A stretch of 14,709 bases of DNA, from NCBI GenBank assembly GCA_947624335.1, contig CANQJX010000020.1, positions 1 through 14,709 of the forward strand. Reading direction: 5' to 3'. This DNA comes from an uncultured Marvinbryantia sp. Its GTDB lineage: Bacteria; Bacillota; Clostridia; Lachnospirales; Lachnospiraceae. The position numbers and the translations under genes are program-made. The notes under the pieces were generated by a model. The model saw nothing but the letters and a program-made list of their open reading frames with translations. It was not told the DNA's origin and ran no database searches. Positions 1-6,163 of this stretch are shown here, one piece after another (the first letter of the stretch is position 1; each line of letters opens with the position of its first letter).

Positions 1-113
1 CCGGCAATCGCCTCGTCCACCATTCTATTTACTGCATTATTACCTGCGCCGCCAACCCCGATGACAATGATCTTTGCCGCAGATTCTGCTTCGTTTGACA
101 TAATCTCTAACAA
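1..113 (-). CDS. ftsZ: FtsZ cell-division GTPase, N-terminal fragment
   Basis: The gene runs off the left edge; about 37 residues are visible. FtsZ is the tubulin-like GTPase that forms the cytoplasmic Z-ring and recruits the divisome. The visible part ends in the family's first beta-strand and glycine loop (IIVIGVGGAGNNAVNRMVDE), which is diagnostic. Start choice: an ATG at 101 lies 19 nt from the only good ribosome binding site (GGAGG at 121-125), whereas an in-frame TTG at 113 lies 7 nt from it. I therefore choose TTG, giving an N-terminus MLEIMSNEAES. The MLEI-type start is, from memory, common in clostridial FtsZ. It follows divIB after a 175-bp gap holding its own promoter. ftsA, which precedes ftsZ in many Firmicutes, is absent. 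Identity is near certain; the start is likely. Confidence 0.95.
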   Translation of the reverse strand, partial: MLEIMSNEAESAAKIIVIGVGGAGNNAVNRMVDEAIA

Positions 114-117
114 GGTG

Positions 118-128
118 CTTCCTCCTTC
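118..128 (-). promoter_or_regulatory. Ribosome binding site that decides the ftsZ start
   Basis: The minus strand reads GAAGGAGGAAG here. The GGAGG core ends 7 nt before the TTG at 113 and 19 nt before the ATG at 101, so it supports the TTG start. Confidence 0.75.
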
Positions 129-136
129 TTACTTTT

Positions 137-150
137 CTGTCGCGTGACAG
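137..150 (-). repeat. Short hairpin in the ftsZ leader
   Basis: A 5-bp inverted repeat (CTGTC, 4-nt gap, GACAG) lies between the predicted transcription start and the ftsZ ribosome binding site. It could be a small leader hairpin or a palindromic protein site. It has no T-tract, so it is not a terminator. Confidence 0.4.
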
Positions 151-171
151 TATTTTCCCACTATCTCTATT

Positions 172-211
172 ATAATACGAGTTTTCGCGCAAATTATCAA
201 GTACTTTTTTT
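172..211 (-). promoter_or_regulatory. Putative sigma-A promoter for ftsZ
   Basis: On the minus strand there is a -35 TTGATA (195-200), a 17-nt spacer, and a -10 TATTAT (172-177) that continues into AAT. An A-tract plus GTAC lies just upstream of the -35 (to 211), as an UP-like element. The predicted start is near 165, giving a leader of roughly 50 nt. It resembles the mraZ promoter closely, including an identical 13-mer. No terminator was seen between divIB and this promoter, so read-through from the main operon probably also contributes. Confidence 0.75.
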
Positions 212-288
212 GCGGCGGCGGGAAACCGCGCGATTTTCCAACGGACAGGCTCTGCCGCTCCCGGCCGCACGCCCCTGTTTCATGGCCG

Positions 289-1323
289 TTAATTCAGGAT
301 GTATGCGCCTGTATACGGGTCAATATACCCGTATCCGTCCGAAATCACATTCCCGTCGTCGCCCAGGTACGGCTTGTCCAGATTGGTCGTTACATTGCCA
401 AGCTCATCCGTATAAATCTCGTTGCCCTCGGCGTCCGTGGTAAATCTGGCCGCGTCCTCCACATAACCGCTTTCCGCCGGGCCGCCGGCATTTTCGCTCT
501 CTGATTCGGACTCTTTTTGCGCCTCTTCCCGCGCGTCGCCCAGCGTTCCGTTTAACGCGATAATCAGTTCCTCTTCCTCGGCTCCGCGTTCTCCCTTCTT
601 AAAGCTGACCGTCGTGGTATCCGGCGTAAAGTTTTCCATGTGAAGCGTGCCGGAAAGCCCTTCCATCTCCGGATAGATGCTGGTCAGCTCCAGCAGCTTT
701 TCCTCCAGATAAGAGGAATCTCCCAGAAGCACCCGCTTTGTGCCAAAATACAGGATCAGATCCCGGTTCTCATCGAAATGCACTTCATCCGGGTGCAGCC
801 CGCTCTGGTGAATCATGCGCGCCGCCTCCGTAATATCTCTTAAAAATTCATCATCCTCAACGGGAAGCGCTTCTCCCACAACCGGCTGCACAATGCCGAT
901 CCCCGAAAACGGCGGAATCCCGTCGCGTTCCTCCGTGGAAATTTCAACCACGTTGCCGTCGATGTCAAAATATACCATCGAGCCGGAATCCAGAAGATAG
1001 CCGGCGATTGTTTTTTCATAAACCTTGATCTGCACATGGTAGGGACAGATCAGGCTGACCTCCACGCCGCTCAAAAACGGAAGCGACTCCGCAGTCTGCG
1101 GATTGCTGTATTTCCACAGCAGATACAGCGAATTTTCCGCAAGAGAGTCCGACATCACCATCTTCTGTATTTCCTGCGCCGAATAAAACTCGTTTCCGAC
1201 TACGTCTACCTCGCGGATATGAAACAGGCCGAATACGACCGCAAGCAGAATGATCATTGCCGCAAGCAGGATCAGCAGCGGTATCTTTAGTATATTTTTT
1301 CTTTTTATCATCTGCAGTTCCAT
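289..1323 (-). CDS. divIB: Cell-division protein DivIB/FtsQ with acidic C-terminal tail
   Basis: 344 residues. DivIB (FtsQ) is a bitopic divisome protein that works with FtsL and DivIC outside the membrane. Visible order: short basic N-terminus (KRKN), one membrane segment at about 12-33, a POTRA-type domain at about 34-104 starting with the FHIREVDVVGN pattern, and a beta domain to about 244. About 100 residues of acidic, low-complexity tail follow. The tail includes an ESESESE stretch and three D-x-x-G-N or similar units (about 297-325), ending in a Tyr/Gly-rich segment. The ATG at 1323 has AGGAG 6 nt upstream; a second in-frame ATG at codon 5 is less well placed. It follows murA after 23 nt. 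The role is a family assignment; the tail's function is unknown. Confidence 0.9.
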   Translation of the reverse strand: MELQMIKRKNILKIPLLILLAAMIILLAVVFGLFHIREVDVVGNEFYSAQEIQKMVMSDSLAENSLYLLWKYSNPQTAESLPFLSGVEVSLICPYHVQIKVYEKTIAGYLLDSGSMVYFDIDGNVVEISTEERDGIPPFSGIGIVQPVVGEALPVEDDEFLRDITEAARMIHQSGLHPDEVHFDENRDLILYFGTKRVLLGDSSYLEEKLLELTSIYPEMEGLSGTLHMENFTPDTTTVSFKKGERGAEEEELIIALNGTLGDAREEAQKESESESENAGGPAESGYVEDAARFTTDAEGNEIYTDELGNVTTNLDKPYLGDDGNVISDGYGYIDPYTGAYILN

Positions 1324-1346
1324 GTGATACTCCTCTGACCTTCCTC

Positions 1347-2606
1347 TTATATTTCCTGTATATCCGCCCCTAATTCTGAAAAATCCCGGCAGATATCCTC
1401 ATACCCTCTTCGGATAAAACGGCTTCCGGATATTACGGTACGGCCGGAAGCAAGCAGACCGGCTGTTACAAGCGCCGCGCCTCCGCGCAGTTCCTTCGCG
1501 TTTACGGCAGCGCCGCTTAAACCGCGCACGCCCCTGATCTTTGCCACGCGCCCTTCAATCCGGATATCGGCCCCCATTTTTACAAGTTCTTTTGCGATCA
1601 GAAAGCGGGATTCAAACAACGTTTCCTCCAGACGGCTCTCGCCGTCGGCGCCGCACAGAAGCACCATCATCTGCGACTGCAGATCCGTGGGAAATCCCGG
1701 ATATGGGGCCGTCTGAATATCCGCGGCTTGCAGATGCGCCGCAGAGGCGTCGATCCGCACAGAATCCGGCTGCGCGCAAATCCGTACTCCGTTTTTCTTT
1801 AGCATCCGGATCAGCATATCCATCTGTTCCCACGGGGCGCCGCGCAGCAGCGCGCTCCCGCCCGTGCCTGCAACCGCAAGCATATATGTTCCCGCTACAA
1901 TCCGGTCGGACATCAGCGTATATTCCGAATCGTGCAGTTCCTCCGTCCCCGTGACGGTAAGCACCTCGGAACCCACGCCTTCAATCTTCGCGCCTTTTTC
2001 ATTTAAAAATCTGCATAATTCCGCAATCTCCGGCTCGGTTGCGCAGCCTTTCAGAACCGTAACTCCCTTTGCCTTTACCGCGCCAATGATCGCGTTTTCC
2101 GTCGCTCCCACGCTGGGAAACGCAAACTCTGTCTCGCAGCCCTGCAGGCGTTTCCCCTCTTTGGTAAAAAGACGGATTTCATCCGGCGTCTGCTCCATCG
2201 CCGCCCCCATTTGCTCAAAGAGGCGCAGATGCAGATCGATGGGGCGAAGGCCGATCGTGCAGCCGCCCGGATACGGCAGGCGCGCGCTTCCGAACCTTCC
2301 CAGCAGGCTGCCCAGCAAAAGCACCGACGCGCGGAACCGGGTGGCCGGGAAAGAAGGCACGCGGAAATTACACGCCTCTCTGGCGTCGATCACCAGCGCC
2401 TGACGCTCCCACGTCACGGCGCACCCCAGTTTTTTCAAAATCATCCCCATATATTCAACATCCAGAATGCGCGGACAATGATAAAGCACTGTCCTGCCCG
2501 GATGGAGAAGCGCAGCCGCCATCAGCGGCAGAGCGGCGTTCTTAGATCCCTGTATCGTCACTTCTCCGCCAAGTGGGATATGTCCCCGTGTCTGTATCTG
2601 ATCCAC
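1347..2606 (-). CDS. murA: UDP-N-acetylglucosamine 1-carboxyvinyltransferase (MurA)
   Basis: 419 residues, the normal length. MurA transfers enolpyruvate from PEP to UDP-GlcNAc in the cytoplasm, the first committed step of peptidoglycan synthesis and the target of fosfomycin. Key residues are in place: Lys22-Asn23 in GSKNAALP, the catalytic-loop Cys116 in PGGCTIG (Cys rather than the Asp of naturally fosfomycin-resistant forms), Arg121 in RPIDLHL, the general acid/base Asp308 in FPTD, and Arg374. The start is GTG at 2606 with GGGAGGG 7 nt upstream; no in-frame ATG fits better. It sits between ftsW and divIB, where Bacillus carries murG and murB. Clostridia often have two MurA paralogues; which one this is cannot be told from the window. 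Confidence 0.96.
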   Translation of the reverse strand: MDQIQTRGHIPLGGEVTIQGSKNAALPLMAAALLHPGRTVLYHCPRILDVEYMGMILKKLGCAVTWERQALVIDAREACNFRVPSFPATRFRASVLLLGSLLGRFGSARLPYPGGCTIGLRPIDLHLRLFEQMGAAMEQTPDEIRLFTKEGKRLQGCETEFAFPSVGATENAIIGAVKAKGVTVLKGCATEPEIAELCRFLNEKGAKIEGVGSEVLTVTGTEELHDSEYTLMSDRIVAGTYMLAVAGTGGSALLRGAPWEQMDMLIRMLKKNGVRICAQPDSVRIDASAAHLQAADIQTAPYPGFPTDLQSQMMVLLCGADGESRLEETLFESRFLIAKELVKMGADIRIEGRVAKIRGVRGLSGAAVNAKELRGGAALVTAGLLASGRTVISGSRFIRRGYEDICRDFSELGADIQEI

Positions 2607-2655
2607 ACATATACCCTCCCACGACGCAAATCATGGTATAGTATATGATGGATCT

Positions 2656-3732
2656 TCATTTTTGCCACCGGCTGACGGAAAGCGCCAGGCCCATCTCGGC
2701 AAGCAGAAACAAAACCGAGGTTCCTCCGTAGCTGATAAACGGAAGCGTGATCCCGGTATTGGGGATGGTGTTGGTAACGACCGCGATATTTAAGATAACC
2801 TGTATCGCAATGTGCCCCATAATGCCGACGCAGATCAGCGCGCCGAACAAATCCGGGGCGTGCGTGGCGATTACCATAAAGCGCCACAGCATCAGCAGAA
2901 ACAAAAGCATAAAAATCAGCGCGCCCGTGAGTCCCAGTTCCTCGCAGATAATCGAAAAAATCATATCGTTTTGCGCTTCGGGCACAAATCCCAGCTTCTG
3001 AAGGCTTTGCCCCAGCCCTCTGCCGAACAGCCCGCCGGAGCCGATCGCGTACAGTCCCTGGATGGTCTGAAATCCCTTTTCATACGCTTCCGGATTTCTC
3101 CAGATCGCCAGACGTTCCAGGCGATATTGCTCCATGCTGAGAAAAATGCCGATAAATCCCACGCCCGCCAGGCCGATCCAGATAAACTGCAAATATCCGG
3201 GATCCGAAACAAATGCCAGAATCACGGCGATTCCAAGAATGATGATCGCCGTGCTTAAATTATTAGTGCCGACCAGCGCCACAATCGGCAGGACCATGGC
3301 GATAACCAGAACCAGCAGCAGCATCCCGCCCTTTTTGCGCCTGCGCCTGCTGATCACATAGGCAAGCAGCAGAATCACCGCCGGTTTTGCAAACTCCGAC
3401 GGCTGAAACGAAAGCGGTCCGATGGAGAGCCAGCGTTTGGAACCGTTGTACGAATCTCCCACCAGCAGCACCGCGCCGGAAAGCGCCAGCGAAATCACAT
3501 AACCCCAGACGGCAAACCGCGCAAAAAAATGGTAATCCATCCGCGAAACCAGCACCATTGCCGCCAGGCCAAGCGCGGTCGCAAACAACTGTTTTTTAAA
3601 ATAATACGCAGAATCCAGAAAACGTACTTTCCCGTTATATGCGCTCGTACTATACAAGGTTACCAGTCCCAATACGACCAGGATCACCACGATTATCTGC
3701 AGCGTATAGTCGGTGTTTTTCCGGACCGGCAC
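2656..3732 (-). CDS. ftsW: SEDS-family peptidoglycan polymerase FtsW/SpoVE
   Basis: 358 residues with about ten hydrophobic segments. SEDS proteins polymerise lipid II into glycan strands at the membrane, paired with a class B PBP. Family signatures: LYSTSAY after the first helix, GSKRWLSIGPLSFQPSEFAK at about 97-116, a large extracellular loop with GRGLGQSLQKLGFVPEAQND at 237-256 containing the conserved catalytic Asp256, and NTIPNTGITLPFISYGGTS at 321-339. The start is GTG at 3732 with AGGAG 9 nt upstream, 6 nt past the murD stop. Two class B PBPs are encoded upstream, so this single SEDS protein may serve both division and sporulation. Sequence alone does not separate FtsW from SpoVE. Confidence 0.93.
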   Translation of the reverse strand: MPVRKNTDYTLQIIVVILVVLGLVTLYSTSAYNGKVRFLDSAYYFKKQLFATALGLAAMVLVSRMDYHFFARFAVWGYVISLALSGAVLLVGDSYNGSKRWLSIGPLSFQPSEFAKPAVILLLAYVISRRRRKKGGMLLLVLVIAMVLPIVALVGTNNLSTAIIILGIAVILAFVSDPGYLQFIWIGLAGVGFIGIFLSMEQYRLERLAIWRNPEAYEKGFQTIQGLYAIGSGGLFGRGLGQSLQKLGFVPEAQNDMIFSIICEELGLTGALIFMLLFLLMLWRFMVIATHAPDLFGALICVGIMGHIAIQVILNIAVVTNTIPNTGITLPFISYGGTSVLFLLAEMGLALSVSRWQK

Positions 3733-3738
3733 ACAGCA

Positions 3739-5109
3739 TCACTCCTGCTTTTTTGCTTTCAGATCTCTTACCAATTCCTTGAATATGTTCCCGCGTACCT
3801 CATAGTTGGGGAACATTCCCCAGCTCGCGCAGGCAGGCGAGAGCAATACGGCGTCTCCCGGCCGCGCATGGTCCGCGCAGAACCGAAACGCCTCCTCAAA
3901 CGTATCCGCCATCACAATGTCGTGAAATCCGCAGGCGCGCGCCGCTTTCGCGATCTTCTCCCGCGTCTGCCCGATCAGCACCAGATAGCGCACCTTTCCG
4001 TCAAAGGAACGGATCCACTCTTCATAGGAGGAATCTTTGTCATAGCCGCCGCCGATCAGAAGAGTCGGGCGGTCCATCGCCTGGATGCCTTTGATCGCGG
4101 CGTCCGGGTTTGTTCCCTTTGAGTCGTTGTAGTATGCAACCTTGTCTATTTCTTCTACAAATTCGATGCGGTGTTCCACCGCGGTAAAACGCTTCAGCAC
4201 AAAGCGGATATCCTCCGCCGACACGCCGCAGGCAAGCGCCATAGCCGCGGCCGCCATCACATTTTCATGGTTGTGGCGTCCGGGCAGCTTGAGTTCTTTT
4301 GTGCTGCACAGCGAAATACAGGATTTCCCCTCGCGGTATTCTATCCTATCCCCGTTCAGATAAATTCCCTCTTCTAATGTACGCAGGCTGCTGAAAAATA
4401 TGACGCGGCAGGAAAGGCTTTCGCCGAATTTGCGCAGGATCTCATCCTCGTAATTGAGCACGCAGGTGTCCTCCCGCCCCTGATTCATCGCAATCCGTTC
4501 TTTTACCCGTATGTATTCTTCCATGGTGTGATGCCGGTTCAGATGATCCGGCGTAATGTTAAGAATCGCGCTGACGCGCGGGTGGAAATCACAGATGGTT
4601 TCCAGCTGAAAGCTGCTGATCTCCGCGACGGTCACAGAATCTTCTTTCGTCTGCGCCGCCACCTGCGTGTAAGGAATCCCGATATTCCCCACCACGAAAA
4701 CAGAAGGGCGGGCATGTTCCATAATCGCGCCCAACAGACTGGTTGTGGTCGTTTTTCCGTTGGTTCCCGTAACGGCCAGCACATCGCCCCGGCTGTTCTC
4801 ATAGGCAAGTTCAACCTCGCCCCAGATGGGAAGCCCGGCGGCGCGCAGGTCGTTTACCAGCGGCAGATCCGTAGGGACGCCCGGACTCAGAACCACGAGG
4901 GAGAGGGACTCCCTCACCGCGCGCGGCAGTTCGCCAAGATAAAGCTCTGCTTTGCACTCTCCGAGTTTCTCCCGGATATCTTCCGCCCTGCGGTCTTCAT
5001 TTTCGTCAAACAGTACCGGCTGCGCGCCCATTGCGCCGAGCAGTTTTGCCGCCGCAATGCCGCTGATGCCTGTACCAAAAACAAGCACTTTTTTATGTTG
5101 CAGGTTCAT
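3739..5109 (-). CDS. murD: UDP-N-acetylmuramoyl-L-alanine:D-glutamate ligase (MurD)
   Basis: 456 residues. MurD is the cytoplasmic ligase that adds D-glutamate to UDP-MurNAc-L-Ala using ATP. Domains: a Rossmann-like UDP-binding domain (FGTGISG at 11-17), a central ATPase domain with P-loop GTNGKTTTT (115-123), NITPDHLNRH (184-193) and the Lys203 that is carbamylated in the family (YIRVKERI), then the C-terminal ligase domain with EHRIEF, YYNDSKGTNPDAA and LSPACASWGMF. Start choice: the frame is open to an ATG at 5127, but AGGAG lies inside that extension and is 7 nt from the ATG at 5109, so I choose 5109. In the C-terminal signature many homologues have D where this has G (SWGMF), probably a lineage variant. 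Confidence 0.96.
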   Translation of the reverse strand: MNLQHKKVLVFGTGISGIAAAKLLGAMGAQPVLFDENEDRRAEDIREKLGECKAELYLGELPRAVRESLSLVVLSPGVPTDLPLVNDLRAAGLPIWGEVELAYENSRGDVLAVTGTNGKTTTTSLLGAIMEHARPSVFVVGNIGIPYTQVAAQTKEDSVTVAEISSFQLETICDFHPRVSAILNITPDHLNRHHTMEEYIRVKERIAMNQGREDTCVLNYEDEILRKFGESLSCRVIFFSSLRTLEEGIYLNGDRIEYREGKSCISLCSTKELKLPGRHNHENVMAAAAMALACGVSAEDIRFVLKRFTAVEHRIEFVEEIDKVAYYNDSKGTNPDAAIKGIQAMDRPTLLIGGGYDKDSSYEEWIRSFDGKVRYLVLIGQTREKIAKAARACGFHDIVMADTFEEAFRFCADHARPGDAVLLSPACASWGMFPNYEVRGNIFKELVRDLKAKKQE

Positions 5110-5139
5110 ATGTTTTCTCCTATACATCCGTTTTTCTGT

Positions 5140-6099
5140 TTACAGCCCGCTTAAACACACCAGGCACAAAAGCGCCGTGATCACGGTAAACAGCGCCACA
5201 ATCTGTGTTTCCGACCAGCCGCACAATTCAAAGTGATGATGAAGCGGCGCCATCTTAAAAATACGTTTGCCGCCGGTCTTTTTAAAATACGTCACCTGAA
5301 TAATAACAGAGAGAACCTCTATCATATAGATAAAGCCAAACACCGGCAGTAAGATCGGTATTTGCAGCACATATGCGGATCCCGCTACAAAACCGCCCAG
5401 CGCGAGAGAACCCGTATCCCCCATAAACACCTTTGCCGGATGGGCGTTAAACATCAGAAATCCCAGAAGCGCTCCCGTTACCGCGGCCGTCATCGGCTCG
5501 ATTCCCGCGTGCATACCGATGGAAACAACCGTAAAAAAGACAGCCACCATTGTAGTCACTCCGGTGGCAAGACCGTCCAGTCCGTCCGTAAAATTGACGC
5601 CGTTTACGGTTCCCAGCACCACCAGATAAACCAGCGGTATGGTAAGCCAGATTCCTTCAAAGTACATGCCGTGCGTAAACGGCAGGATGATCCGCAGACA
5701 TTCCGGATCCGCAATCAGAATATAAATCACAAAAATCGTCGTCAGCACGATCTGCAAAATAAACTTTTGTTTCGGCATCAGCCCGTCCGAACGCTTTAAG
5801 ACCACTTTCAGATAATCGTCCAGAAAACCGATGATCCCAAACCCAAGCGTTAAAAACAGGACGGGGATAATCCGCGGATATTTCCCAATAAACATCAGGG
5901 AAGTTATCAAAACGCTGATCAGGATGATCAGTCCCCCCATCGTGGGAGTCCCGGCCTTTTTCAAATGAGACTGCACGCCGTCCGTTCGCTCTGTGTTTCC
6001 CACCTTTAATTTCCGCAAAAACGGAATTACAAGCGGGCTGAGTATCACGCTGATGGCAAACGCAATCAGCAATGATAAAACCACTTCCAAACTTATCAT
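5140..6099 (-). CDS. mraY: Phospho-N-acetylmuramoyl-pentapeptide transferase (MraY)
   Basis: 319 residues with about ten membrane helices. MraY moves phospho-MurNAc-pentapeptide from UDP to undecaprenyl phosphate at the inner face of the membrane, making lipid I. Motifs: GTPTMGG (50-56), the Mg-binding pair DDYLK (94-98), NGVNFTDGLDGLA (166-178), NAHPAKVFMGDTGS (218-231) with Asp228, and MAPLHHHFE (283-291). The ATG at 6099 has AGGAGG 8 nt upstream. It follows spoVD after a 64-bp gap holding a candidate promoter and an inverted repeat, so it may be transcribed independently of spoVD. murF and murE, which precede it in many bacteria, are absent. Confidence 0.97.
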   Translation of the reverse strand: MISLEVVLSLLIAFAISVILSPLVIPFLRKLKVGNTERTDGVQSHLKKAGTPTMGGLIILISVLITSLMFIGKYPRIIPVLFLTLGFGIIGFLDDYLKVVLKRSDGLMPKQKFILQIVLTTIFVIYILIADPECLRIILPFTHGMYFEGIWLTIPLVYLVVLGTVNGVNFTDGLDGLATGVTTMVAVFFTVVSIGMHAGIEPMTAAVTGALLGFLMFNAHPAKVFMGDTGSLALGGFVAGSAYVLQIPILLPVFGFIYMIEVLSVIIQVTYFKKTGGKRIFKMAPLHHHFELCGWSETQIVALFTVITALLCLVCLSGL

Positions 6100-6113
6100 T
6101 CTGTTATCCTCCT

Positions 6114-6150
6114 AAAAAAGACCATATATAGTGTATTATAAGTCTTTTTT
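6114..6150. repeat. 9-bp inverted repeat upstream of mraY
   Basis: The arms AAAAAAGAC (6114-6122) and GTCTTTTTT (6142-6150) are perfectly complementary across a 19-nt gap. The left arm abuts the mraY ribosome binding site (6108-6113), and the repeat spans the -10 box and predicted start of the mraY promoter. As RNA it would form an A/U-rich hairpin ending in six U; as DNA it could be an operator. It is a weak terminator because the stem has only two G-C pairs. Confidence 0.55.
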
Positions 6151-6163
6151 CTCTAATAGGCAA
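6135..6163 (-). promoter_or_regulatory. Putative sigma-A promoter for mraY and downstream genes
   Basis: On the minus strand -35 TTGCCT (6158-6163) lies immediately after the spoVD stop codon. A 17-nt spacer and a perfect -10 TATAAT (6135-6140) follow. The predicted start is near 6128, giving a short leader that ends in the strong mraY ribosome binding site. The perfect -10, exact spacing and intergenic position argue for function. The -35 matches only four of six consensus bases. Confidence 0.6.

Noticed and set aside
212..230. GC-rich hairpin with GAAA-type loop (218-229) after divIB, considered as a terminator
   Set aside because: On the transcribed minus strand it is followed by an A-tract, not a T-tract. 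The A-tract is better explained as part of the ftsZ promoter.
3529..4122. 197-residue open frame on the plus strand opposite ftsW and murD
   Set aside because: It crosses two well-supported genes on the other strand and shows no family motif.
5110..5127. Upstream ATG extension of murD
   Set aside because: It would place the AGGAG ribosome binding site inside the coding region. The ATG at 5109 has ideal spacing and gives the normal family N-terminus.
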